Made by a program: the position numbers and the translations under genes
Shown here: in pieces, positions 34,103 through 43,855 of the stretch
How positions within the stretch are numbered: the stretch's first letter is position 1
Layout of the letters: the number at the start of each line of letters is the position of its first letter
Notes under the pieces: generated by a model
What the model saw: only the letters and a program-made list of their open reading frames with translations
Databases searched by the model: none
Told to the model about the DNA's origin: nothing
Source of the DNA: Symbiodinium sp. CCMP2592
Taxonomy: Eukaryota > Sar > Dinophyceae > Suessiales > Symbiodiniaceae
Reading direction: 5' to 3'
Assembly: GCA_905221615.1 (NCBI GenBank)
Contig: CAJNDT010006187.1
Span: 62,001-126,000, forward strand
Length of the DNA: 64,000 bases

Positions 34103-34143
34103 GAAGGGCCCCCCCCCCCGGGACCCCCCCACCTACTTCATGA
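34096..34143 (-). repeat. Right terminal inverted repeat
   Basis: Read on the minus strand it begins TCATGAAGTAGGTG, then seven G, TCCC, eleven G and CCCTT. It is the partner of 15,773-15,820. Confidence 0.82.
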
Positions 34144-34148
34144 TCATT
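34144..34148. repeat. Target-site duplication, right copy (TCATT)
   Basis: Directly follows the right terminal repeat and matches 15,768-15,772 in sequence and orientation. Confidence 0.7.
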
Positions 34149-34209
34149 GCCACACTACATCCAGCACGAAGCCATAACTGCCGACAGTGCTAACCACCCC
34201 ACAAGAACG

Positions 34210-34900
34210 TGGGGGTTTCTCGGAATCGGATCGTGACCGATGGGTTTGAGCAGCAGCAGCTGCTGTCAAGAGGAGGAGCTGGTGGAAGGACCCAAGGCGC
34301 GCCCGAGGGCTCTCGATGCAGCCTTGCAAAGCTCCTGAAGGGTCCGTATCTCGCTAGGAGCCTCCAGAAGTGGTTCACAGCCACAGCCGTGCTCCGTCCA
34401 GCTCGTCCTCCAGCAATGCTGCGGCTGGGCCAGAATACGAGGTCGTATTCGGGGACAGGAATCCGAGCGGCATGCAGCATTGAACGATCTGCGCAGTGCG
34501 CCCATTGCGACTGAAAGGTGCCTCCGGCGGCAGTGCCGCCTCTGATGTCACCCTCGGCTGGGACGATGGGCTCAGAACCCTCACGTACGCTGAGCCACTT
34601 AGCCGAGCGAAGTCGCTGTTGTGAATTGTGCAGTGAGCCCGGAGTTCGCAACGAGGCAAGTGGAGCCGGCTTCAGGACATGCGACACCTCGAGGCCAGTT
34701 TGCTTTTCGCAGACTGAGACACGCACCGAAAGTGGATGCAAGAAGGTGGACGCCGAAATCGTTCGCGGGATTTCCCTTCATGCTTCCCTTCGCAACCTGG
34801 GACTCCTATGGTGCAAGTCTCCCATCGATTTGGCCGAGGAGGCACCTTGGGAGCCCACGGGGTTCGGCAGGTGTCAGGTGCAGGGGCTCGGGTTCGGAGC
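34210..34900 (+). CDS. Probable 5' exons of the right TIR-like gene copy
   Basis: The frame over about 34,518-34,900 contains EASGAGFRTCDTSRPVCF and KKVDAEIVRGISLHASL, both with counterparts at 12.8-13.2 kb. A frame from about 34,209 with a FEQQQLLSRGGAGG segment may be an earlier exon. Splice sites and start are not resolved. The region starts about 60 bp beyond the inserted element. Confidence 0.4.
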
Positions 34901-34989
34901 CAGGAGCTGAGCTACGAGTCTCTAAGCCACTAAGCCAGCATTGATCCTGTTTCTCCTGTTCCTCTCTTGCGGAAAGGGCCGCCGGCACT

Positions 34990-35962
34990 TGTACGACCGT
35001 TCAGCGCCGGTGGCGGCCTACGACATCTTCTTGTCGCACACATGGCAGACGCCAGGGAGGCATGAGCGAGCATTGAGGGTGTGTGCGGTTTTGCGATTTT
35101 GCTGGCTTCGTTCTTCAGTGATGAGTGACACGATGTTTATCCCAGCCGCGACAGGTACAAAGTCCTCAGCCTTTTGTTTCAGGCAGGGTGGAAGCATATG
35201 CTTCAACTTTGGTCCATCAGTGTGGTCTCAGCTTTTGTGCTGAGCTTGTGCAACGTACTTCCACTTCCCTTCACCATTGTGCCGGAGTTCGCGGAATACC
35301 ATGCGCACCATTGTCCATACTTCCCTTGGTGCCTCGTCATGGCTTTCGTGGGAAGCTCATTGGGGCTCTTGCTGACGCCCTATTTTCCGGCTCTCTGTGG
35401 CCAGCATCCTGTTTGCTTCCTGGATGTGGTCAGCATCCACCAAGTGGACAAGGAGTTGATGGAGCGAGGTATTTATGGCTTAGGAGGATTTTTGCGAGTC
35501 TCAAGAGAGCTCCGCGTCCTCTGGTCCGCCCCCTACCTCTCGAGGCTCCCAATCGTCCAAGATGCTTTTGATCAAGGAGTCTCCGAGTTCTGCCATTTGC
35601 TTTCTACCGAAGCTGCCTCTGCTACTGCCACTGCTATTACTACTGTAGTGGTACTCGTGGTACTAGTAGTATTAGTACTACCAGTTCTACTAGTATTACT
35701 AGAACTACGAGTACCACCAGTACTACTAGTACTACCCGTACTATTGGTTCTACTAGTGGCTACTAGTACACCACCAGTACTACTAGCACTACTAGTACTA
35801 CTAGTATCATTACTGCGACTCCTACTCCCATCCCACTGCTACTGCTCCTACTACGACGACTACTACTAACTACAGCTACAACTACAACTACAACAGCAAC
35901 AACTGCTGCTACTGCTACTGCTACTGCTACTGCTACTGCTACTGCTACTGCTACTGCTACTG

Positions 35963-35997
<35 letters not shown>

Positions 35998-36034
35998 GCT
36001 ACTGCTACTGCTACTGCTACTGCTACTGCTACTG

Positions 36035-36075
<41 letters not shown>

Positions 36076-37474
36076 GCTACTGCTACTGCTACTGCTACTA
36101 CTGCCACTACGCCTAGCCTTACTGCTGACGACGGCAACTGTTGGCACTGCGACGACGACGGCGATCACCACTAGTATGACAGCTGGTGCGACTGCTTCGG
36201 CCAGGCTCTGGTGTGTCTTCGAATTGGCGGCTTACCGCAAAGCCAACCCCGATGGGCGTATGGTCTTGGCACCTCTCTTTATCGAAGCCGGAGTCCTCTT
36301 GCGACTCGGTGATCCGAACTTGCAAGCCTCAGTCTCATGCCACACTTTCAACCGTGCTGATGTCGCAAGCTGCTTTCGCAGATGATGTCAAGGAGTCTCT
36401 TGGGAACCTACTTTGCAGCTTTCCTCTTTGCAGTGGGCTTTGTGCTGGACTGGCAGTTCGAACTGCGCTTCGTGGGCTACGTGATTGCGTGGCCCTGCTG
36501 CAATACTGGATGGGGAGTTTGGAGTGCCGGGTTGTGTGGAGGCGGAGGCTTGGGTCGGGGTCGGACGAAGCTTTGTCGAAGTGGAGCTTCAGCCCAACGC
36601 CGAGAGAAAGCCGTCTCCAGGCTGGCACCCATCTATGTGCTCATGCACCTCTTCCGTCGGACGAACATGGCCAAGCTAAAGCTTCTGTCAGATTTGCAAA
36701 CTTTTGATCTGGCACGAGCTTCCTGACTGCACAGGTTCTGTGACTCAGGGCTGGCACTTCTTGGTAGCAGCAACTTAGCACATACTGACAGCGGGTGTGG
36801 GTTCTTTCGGTCACCAGGCTGACTGCAGAACGGACTTCGACCGCGAGTTCATACACCGTGCAATCACTGAGTGGTATGGGAGCAAGGAGAAGTTCACACA
36901 GCATGTTCGCGGGCCGTTGCGTGACGAACTGCTGGGTGGCAACAAGGAAATCCTTCCGCTGCAGTACATTTTGCTGGTTTCCACGGTGACATTTAGTGCA
37001 TCGCTGGACAACATCATCGCATTGGATTTGGGAGGGGTGCCGCTGTATTGGCAGCTGGCCCAGGCCATCGCGAACTGTTGTGGCTTCCACTTGTTCTGGC
37101 TTCTTGTCTCAAGTTGAAGCGAGTGGTGGCTCTCCAGCTGGCTTGAGGCTGTGCTACTAGGGTCATGCTGTGAACTCAGGTTCGTGATGTTTCTCAAGCT
37201 TTGCATCTTTCTCTGCGATCGCTTTGCCGCTCCGATGTTCCCGGGGCTGCTAGACTTTGTGCAGACCTTCGTCCTTTTTGGGGCGGCTGTTGGCTTTTAC
37301 TACGTTGGTGCGGAGCTCACTCGTAGAGCCTACCTGGCGAGTTTGGAGGCAGCTGTTGCGTGGACTCTTTCTGCGTGCCTTTTGGCCGTCCTCTCTTTCT
37401 TCACCGATCGGCTGGTAAATCACCGGTTTCACTCATCAAGGGCGAACAGGTCCGCTGCATGCTCTGGTACCTGA
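34990..37474 (+). CDS. TIR-like multi-pass membrane protein, right copy
   Basis: Exons: about 34,990-35,065 (YDIFLSHTW at 35,019-35,045), 35,155-35,544, 36,205-36,300, 36,393-36,488, 36,621-36,717, 36,818-37,098 and 37,180-37,474 (TGA). All phases agree. Five of six introns have GC donors (35,066; 35,545; 36,301; 36,718; 37,099); only 36,489 uses GT; all acceptors are AG|G. Motif order matches the left copy: beta-A-like FLSHTW, membrane segments, FLDVVSIHQVDKELM, LRVLWSAPYLSR, LWCVFELAAY with the conserved Glu, then more membrane segments and DFDREFIHRAI. Intron 35,545-36,204 is expanded by a microsatellite to 660 nt, against 82 nt in the left copy. Introns at 36,301, 36,718 and 37,099 have no counterpart on the left. 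The function is unknown; the fold assignment is from motifs only. Confidence 0.75.
35628..36115. repeat. Intronic triplet repeat with ACTAGT-rich part
   Basis: The first half (35,640-35,815) is a degenerate AGT/ACT tract with many ACTAGT and AGTACT palindromes; the second half (35,900-36,105) is (CTACTG)n and (CTA)n. The whole lies inside one intron of the right TIR-like gene copy. Confidence 0.9.
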
Positions 37475-37479
37475 ACTTG

Positions 37480-39832
37480 GGAAACCAAGAGCGCAGCCAA
37501 AGAGGGACCAAGAATCTCCCCCTCAGGGACGTGCCAGAACAGACCCACGGCCCACGGCACAACATGGCCAGGCTTGAAGCTCCTGAGCAGTTTCGGTAAC
37601 AGAGAGCGTACCAAAGCTCACTGCAGCCCCCGAGCTTTGAAGCAGGCTTGGTGCTGCCGGGGGCCCTGGCATATGCTCGTGCGGGCAACTGCAGGCATGG
37701 AATCGAACACCATTGTCATGTTGTGAAGCAGTTGCAATAAAATTTTGGCGACAGACGACACTCGGGCTTTGCAGATTGGGGAAGATTGTCTTGAAGACCC
37801 GTTGGCTGAGGTCATCACGGTGGCCATTGCGTGACTACTACTTACGATTGCTCTGCAGGTTGGGCACAACTGAGTTTTGAGAGTTTGGGGTCCGAGTCCT
37901 CTAATTTTCTTCAGCTCTTCTGTCGGAGGCTGGTCGGCTAGGAGTGCTCGACGGTTCAATTGCTCTCGTTCAAAAGGACTAGACAAAACCCTGGCAGCAG
38001 TCCAACCTCGGCATACCTCAGCTTTGATGCCACAGAGAACGTAGCCAGGCTACGCTGACTGGCAGTCTCGGTGGTCAGATGCCAAAGCTGATTGGTGCTT
38101 CTGGGCTGCAAGCCAGGCGGTTTCAATGTTCCGTCAGCTTTCTCTTTCTCTCCCTGTGTGGCCACCACTCGTGAAATACTTGGCGATCATGCAAGCTGGA
38201 CTAGAAATACTAGAGACAGAGCTTGCCTTGTGGAAGGCGGAGCCTTTAAAGCTTTTGCTTCATGCCCAGCCGAGGTTGCAGCCACGAGCAGAAGGGTTGC
38301 CGCGAAATGGGCACTTCCGTTCCTCGGACGGGTTGCGGAAACTGATCGATTACTTTCCGTCTTGGTTTGCAGAACTGTTGACTTGAATTCGTATCGCTAG
38401 CGGGCCGGTGCAGTAACATCGGTCCCTGAGATGTTTGTTAGCATCACTTTGAAAGAAACATCGAGATTCCGCCTTTGCCATCGTCTGCTACCTGCTGTCC
38501 TGGCCTCAGAGGTCACAGAGGTCGTGCATCACGTGCCGGTGCCTGTCCCTGTGCCCGTCCACCAGACGCACGTGGTCTACCACAGCAGCTTGGAGCTATT
38601 GTGATAAACAGTACGTTTGGGCAGCGAGGGATGAGGTTTTTTATGGCAGGATCGGAAACAGCGAGTTTTTGCACAATGATCTGCTCGCAGCTTCAAATGC
38701 CTGCAAGTCCTTGCAAAGATGGCCAGAAGTGCAGGCGGTTGAACTGCGTGTGGTGAAGTAGCGAAGCACATGCAAGCTCGGCACGCGACTGTAACGCAAG
38801 GACCTACGCCTGCATATAAGTTACTCTACAAGGGCCCTCTTTCCCGCCGGTTTCCCGGCCTGATCCGAGGCCATCCTGTGCCTGTGCCCGTGGTGGTGCA
38901 TGTGCATCAGCCGTTGCCTGAGGTGATTTTGCTATGGGCAGATTAGGGTCTGTGGGTCTGGCAGGCATCACGGCTACGACTGCTGGCATGGGGCCACCTG
39001 GTCTCCAGCCAAGAGGCCCTCTGTGAGCTGGGATGTTTGGCATGCGGTAAAGTCCTAAAACTGCTTCGAGAAAGCAGACTTCTGATAAAGTCCGAAGGCT
39101 GTGTGCGTTCACTAAGACACCTAATCACGATCCCTAACGTGCAGTGGCCGTGCTTTGCATTCCTGCAGAAAGCGTGCTGGACACTCCAACGGGAAAGATA
39201 AACTTGAGTTCAGCCAGGTGTTTTGTGCTTGCGCTTGGAATGCGGAGCCAGGCACTACTGTTGTTCAAAACACAACCTGGGCTGCTCGTCCCACGTGCAC
39301 GTGGCTACTTGGCAAGATCCTGCACCAAGAGACTTGTCGGTGAACTCCTTCTGGTTCATGCTTGTGCAGTAGTAATCACACTGCTGTGTAGCAGACATGT
39401 CTAAGAAGCATGTTATTCTGCTTGTATCAGGATGCTAGCAACTGGTATCAACGGAAAGTCACTGAAAGATCCGATCCCATTCCTCTGTCAGGGACGTCTC
39501 ATTATGATCATAGCTGTAGCATATCAGCATACTGTAGCATAACTGCATAACAGCATACTGTAGCTGGCGCAACTGCAGCTTCTTAGGTTCACGTCTACCA
39601 CCACGTTCGTGGGCATTTTGACTGCCAAGCAGGGCAGTCCAGCTGGCAGGCGCAGTATGCGAAGAAGCATCCCGAAAGCTCAGACTCAGTCCGCAGACAA
39701 GAAGCCTGGACCCAGTTCTCAATTGCATTCATTCGCACAACGCAAACACACTGGTTCACACTCGATATTCGCTTGAACTTTCGGGAAACGTTGATCCAAT
39801 GTTTAGGGAGTGCTGCAGGTAGGATGGTCCGT
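37480..39832. other. Mostly non-coding, weak ORFs
   Basis: A minus frame starting at 37,986 (SSPFEREQLNRRALLADQPP) might be a first exon. The plus ORF at 38,126-38,386 is listed separately. A run of ACTGTAGC/CATAACTG units lies near 39,520-39,560. No other gene is supported. Confidence 0.35.
38126..38386 (+). CDS. Possible small ORF or terminal exon
   Basis: An 86-codon ORF begins with a hydrophobic stretch (MFRQLSLSLPVWPPLVKYLA) and contains GLEILETELALWKAEPLKL, ending in a TGA at 38,386. Composition is protein-like; no family or linked exon is recognised. Confidence 0.28.
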   Translation: MFRQLSLSLPVWPPLVKYLAIMQAGLEILETELALWKAEPLKLLLHAQPRLQPRAEGLPRNGHFRSSDGLRKLIDYFPSWFAELLT

Positions 39833-39900
39833 TGCCAAGAAGCACTGGTGCTGCGTGCAGTACATGGTGGGCTGTCCGGAGGACTTCATGTCCTTGATGC
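39833..39900 (+). CDS. Cys-rich 'WCC' half-module exon
   Basis: After a TTGCCAAG acceptor-like site the frame reads KHWCCVQYMVGCPEDFM, ending before a possible GTTTGG donor. It matches the half-modules at 9.85, 10.85 and 11.77 kb. Whether it joins the acidic exon at 40.05 kb is not shown by phase. Confidence 0.35.
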
Positions 39901-40048
39901 CTGGTTTGGGTTTGCTTGCTTGATTGCTCTAGGACTCTGGTGCTTCGCCTTCAGTGACGCACAGCGTCGTCCACACTTATGCGTCTGGGTACTGTCTGGG
40001 AGTGACATGGCTGGTGAAGAAAAGTGACAACAGCGGTTCGGGCAGCTT

Positions 40049-40365
40049 AGGAGAACGGCGATGATTTCCCCGGCGGATCAGTGGATGGCCTCGTGGGCGG
40101 CATCGCGGATGGCGACTTAGCCAGTGGCCCCGTCGACGACGATTTTGCCAGTGAGACAGAGGAGGGTGACTCTGTGGATGGTGACATCGTGGAAGAGTCC
40201 GGCGTCCCAACTGAATCCTCAGTGGACACACCCGAGGTCGAATCAGAGGAATCCGGCTCCGTGTCAGAGGGTCTCGGAAGCGACAGCTCTTCGGGGCATC
40301 CGTTTCTAGCCACTCCCCTCAGCGATGAAGTGACGGAGGACGTCACAGACGAGGCGAAGAAGTAA
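40049..40365 (+). CDS. Acidic Ser-rich terminal exon
   Basis: A frame open after CAGCTTAG (40,048) encodes about 105 residues rich in Asp, Glu, Ser and Gly (VDDDFASETEEGDSVDGDIV, PEVESEESGSVSEG) and ends TDEAKK before TAA. It is probably disordered. The opposite strand is also open and Ser/Pro-rich, so the strand choice rests on the splice-like start and natural end. Confidence 0.38.
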
Positions 40366-40931
40366 GCTCCAAGCTCCGGCCCAGCGCTGCTCTTAATAGG
40401 TCACAGGGCCTCGAAAGGCACCCTTAGTATACTCGTTGCTGCATCCACTTACACTCGCTTGCGGTTGCGGCGGGGGCTGACTAATTCATTGCCGGCGGCT
40501 TCAAAGGCAGTTGCCGGTGTTCAGTTAGCAGGATGGTGCTGTGGGAACCGCACTTCACAAGTTGTGAGCTTCAAAGAATCCAATGAAGTGCGAGGCTCCG
40601 GCCAACCTTTCGTCTGGTCTGCGAACCTTCCGTCGACAAAGATCCGGGCTGCTCTTGGACCCTTCATCAGCCTTAACCCTTACAGGACCTGCAGTGGGGT
40701 AACAGCTTCGACCTGGCCTGCTGCGAAGTGGCAGCTATGATCGATCAATGGATGTTCCGACGAAGTCACCATGGCTATTGTTCAAAACGCCTCCCTTCTA
40801 GGTCCCAGACCTTGTCGGCGGGATAGCTCAGCAAAAGTTTAGGTTCGTGTCACTTCGACGGATTCGCTGCAGGCCTCACGCCACGGAGGGCCCCAAAGGG
40901 GCTTCAGGGTCTCCGGGCTGTGGGTGGGGAT

Positions 40932-41853
40932 TCAGGCTTGTGGGTGGCTGGTGCCTGGTAAGCAAGACTCATCGGATGCGTGTCTTAGAGAGCTCAGCGC
41001 TTCCCAAGCTTTGGCCCGTGCCTGTCCGTGATTCCATGTAGTCTTTTCGCCGAAGTCGGCTTCGGGCAATGGAAACAGGCGTCTGCTGCACCGAATTGAA
41101 GTAATGTAAAGCCGTGTGCCACTCAACCAATTGTAACGCCGTACTTTGAGAAGCCAGCGGGTCGCAGCAACCTCTGCCGGCTCTGTGAGGTTGATGAGTT
41201 GCGCTGATGCGCATCCTTTGCGCTGGCTGTCGGCTTTAAAATGCTGGCGACCTCTTTGAGAGTATCATCGCGCGCAGCACGGCGGATCATGTGAATGCCA
41301 TCGGTAAAGGTATGCAAAGGTCTTCAAAGATGCTGGCCCGAATGCCCCCGTCCCCAAGCAAATCCTCCAAAGATGCCTGTGTAAACTCCTTGGTTCCTTG
41401 AAGGAGATCCCTGCGCCTCCGAGCCCACCGCAGACAAGGAGGCTCCCGAGAAGGGCCTTTTTTTACGCGATCGAAAGAATCTAAACGGTTAGCAGTTCGC
41501 AGTCCTTGAGCAGCTTGCCTGTGCTGTGCCATTGGGAGACCTTCCGTCCAAGCGACTTTGCACGAATACCTTAAACGCTTAGATGGGAAGTGGCTAGCAA
41601 CCCAATCTGAAGCCATTCCTCCCCGCCGACGCCGATTCATGATACTTTGAGTTGATTTGTTTATTTCTCTACACATGTCTATACATGCCTGTTGCTGCCA
41701 ACGCAGCATGTGACCTGTCATCTTCGAGGCGGCCTCTTTTTGAGGCCCACGGGGCGCCAGCAGGGAGCTTGGCATCTGCGACGCAGACGCAGAAACTGGA
41801 AAGTAGGAAATCCAGTGTGGTGAAGAGGTGTTTGCCTCAGGCTGTCTAAGCAC
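40932..41853 (-). pseudogene. Decayed fragment of a repeated dinoflagellate protein
   Basis: Three successive minus frames each read as good protein but do not join. About 41,290-41,853 contains FTQASLEDLLGDGGIRASIF. About 41,190-41,310 contains MIRRAARDDTLKEVASILKP. About 40,932-41,205 contains SAQLINLTEPAEVAATRWLL and VRRYNWLSGTRLYITSIRCS. I recall a similar continuous sequence in Symbiodiniaceae multi-copy proteins, so the breaks look like frameshifts rather than introns; no splice sites fit. A multi-exon gene cannot be excluded. No catalytic motif is seen. Confidence 0.45.
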
Positions 41854-42286
41854 TCCGAAGATTTCAAGCCGAGTGCACTCGGCCTTCTCCGTGAGATCTC
41901 AGGCTCCCCCCAAGTCCTATCAGATCTTCGCCACAGGTCCAGTCCAGGGCCCTGGCCGCACACATGCGAGGCACCCCGCGCCAAGCCGTATAGGACCAGG
42001 GACACTCGGGTTGCCAGGGTTGCCTCTATAGGCCTCTACCAGCACAGGACGGGAAGCATTTGGACATATGATGGTACGGTCAAGAGTCTGGTCAAGCCTG
42101 CTGTCAGTGAACGCTTAGCAAGCTTGGAGCAAGCAGTCGCCATAAGCTGCCGACGGCCCAAGGGCAGTGGTCGTGAACCATTCGGCAAATCGTGTCTTCG
42201 AAGACTATGCATTGCAATGAATCCAGTTTGGGCAAGCGTAGCCATTCATTGGGCTCTGGGGGGGCTCGCGTTCCACCACCGCCGCC

Positions 42287-42590
42287 ATGCCGGCTGACTG
42301 GCCTGCAGCGATTGTGGACGCCCCAGTTGCGCGTGAAGGCTCAGCGGCCCTTAGCCTCTCGTAGGTCTCAAGTCTGTTGATCTCGAGCGTAGGATGCAGT
42401 GATCTACAGTGTCATTGCTCGAAGTCTTCAAGATGCCACGCCTTCGGTGCGAGCATCTCTTCTCAGATGCGTGAGCACGACGGCCCAAGGTTCTGGGGAT
42501 CGTGGTGGGTTCTTTGCTCACCCTCTTGGTGGTCGCCGCGGTCATCAAGAAGCAGGCCATCGGAGTGACGCAGCCTCAGCTGTGCTTTGA
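42287..42590 (+). CDS. Small two-exon gene, unrecognised
   Basis: ATG at 42,287 (MPADWPAAIVDAPVAREGSA) runs to a GTAGGT donor at 42,361 in phase 2. A CTACAG acceptor at 42,409 gives a 49-nt intron and, in the right phase, VIARSLQDATPSVRASLLRC to a stop at 42,590, about 84 residues in all. The second exon has a HEAT-like feel but is too short to assign. A competing frame from 42,491 to 42,627 encodes a membrane segment (VLGIVVGSLLTLLVVAAVI), so the true splicing is uncertain. Confidence 0.38.
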
Positions 42591-42629
42591 GACCTGCAAA
42601 GTAGCAGGAGTGCTGCAGAGCATTTGAGC

Positions 42630-43570
42630 ATCTCCTTTGGAATCCAAGGAAGGCTACGGAGTGATCGCGACAGGCTGGCCCCGGCTTGGGATCCCAGCCG
42701 ACTCAGCTAGAAGCCTTGGCAGGCTGCGGCCGGATGTCACGTGAATCGTGGAGGGCTGCAAGTCGGAAGCCAAGGCCGTGTGCTGACAGTCTTTTTAGAT
42801 TGGGAGCTGGGAAAACACGGCTTGCTGGGAAGGAGGAGGCTCCTTGGAGGAGACGAGTGGAGCGAGAGGTTGTGAGCGGTTCTCCCGCAAGGTAAGAGGA
42901 CACCACAGCCATAAGAAAGGCACATCTTGTACAGTGCCTGGTATTTCTTCCAAGCTTCTGTCCCGCATGCCAGCCTGCGAGGGCAGGACCTTGGCATGTT
43001 TCACCACATCAGGCCTTCGTTTAGTTAATGGCTATGGCTATGGCTCCTGATTGGGAGCGATGCCTTGCAGTCCTTGCAGTCCAAGGTAGGGTTTCAGGCA
43101 CTGGTGGACTGTGAGAGTGCGCAGCGGAGATGATGGCTGCTTCGACATTCCGTGTCGCCACTCGGAGGTATTTGTACACCATTGATGTTCAGAGTTGGTC
43201 GCTGAGGTTCCAGGCGCTCCACTGCTCGCGTGACCCGACTCGCGCCAAGTCAAACAGTGCCTGTAGTAAGTGGTACGCATGAAGCCCAAACTCACTTACC
43301 AGATCATCGGTCGACGAAGCAGCGGGCCAAGACACGATGAGTAGAGGCTAGCCAGTCTAGCCAAACATGCAGAATTAGCTAACACAGCACTAACAAGCGA
43401 GAGTATGAGACTGCAGTGTATTGGCTGCCCGGATTCTGCAGAACTTGCCAGAGCCTGGTGAAGACACTCGGAACGTCTTGGGCCTCCGGTTCGGTGGGTT
43501 CTTGCTCTTAGGCTTGTTTGGGGTTGAGGGTTTAGGGAAGATTGCAGAGTTTAGCAGTGAGAATTGGCAT
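42630..43570. other. Stretch with no supported gene
   Basis: Overlapping minus ORFs at 42,703-43,007 lack motifs. No repeats or RNA genes recognised. Confidence 0.4.
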
Positions 43571-43571
43571 C

Positions 43572-43855
43572 ATGCTTCCTCCTTCCTCGCACGCCATGGC
43601 CATAGTGCTCTTTGCCTTGCTTTGGCCAGCGGCAGTGTGGGCGTCGGGACCTCGGGGGTTTGCCAGGACAGGACCAGTGAAATCTGCAAGCGACTATCTT
43701 TTGTGAGCCCAGGAGCCGCTGAAGGAAAGTCCCCTCTGCTTTCCAGTAAGCTAAGGTCCTTGAGTCCTTGCGATGCACCTGGAACTAGGCGGGCTGATGG
43801 GTTCGTCCATGTTCGGCCCGATTTTTATGCCAATGTCGGTGCCATTCATCGGTGA
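43572..43855 (+). CDS. Possible small secreted protein
   Basis: ATG at 43,572 opens a frame with a clear signal-peptide-like core (MAIVLFALLWPAAVWASG, from the second Met at 43,596) ending at a GTGAGC donor (43,703) in phase 2. A CTAG acceptor near 43,787 continues in phase with LRADGFVHVRPDFYANVGA to a stop at 43,855. Another frame over 43,757-43,889 encodes a hydrophobic segment and is an alternative. Function unknown. Confidence 0.38.

Larger units (their letters stand above)
15773..34143. mobile_element. Giant DNA transposon with methyltransferase cargo
   Basis: An 18,371-bp unit begins and ends with inverted repeats of about 48 bp (left 15,773-15,820; right 34,096-34,143) flanked by a TCATT direct repeat. 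It sits in the spacer between two tandem paralogs, the left ending at 15,259 and the right starting shortly after 34,148. All recognised coding exons inside are on the minus strand and fill it nearly end to end: a start codon at 33,969 is 174 bp from the right end and a stop at 16,296 is 523 bp from the left end. GATAAG/CTTATC motifs cluster just inside both ends and form the central minisatellite. I did not recognise a transposase, so the superfamily is open. It has introns and shows no LTR or reverse transcriptase, which argues against a retrotransposon. Confidence 0.75.

Noticed and set aside
40810..40870. tRNA-like GGGATAGCTCAG
   Set aside because: The D-loop lacks the GG pair and no anticodon or T arm can be folded at the right distance.
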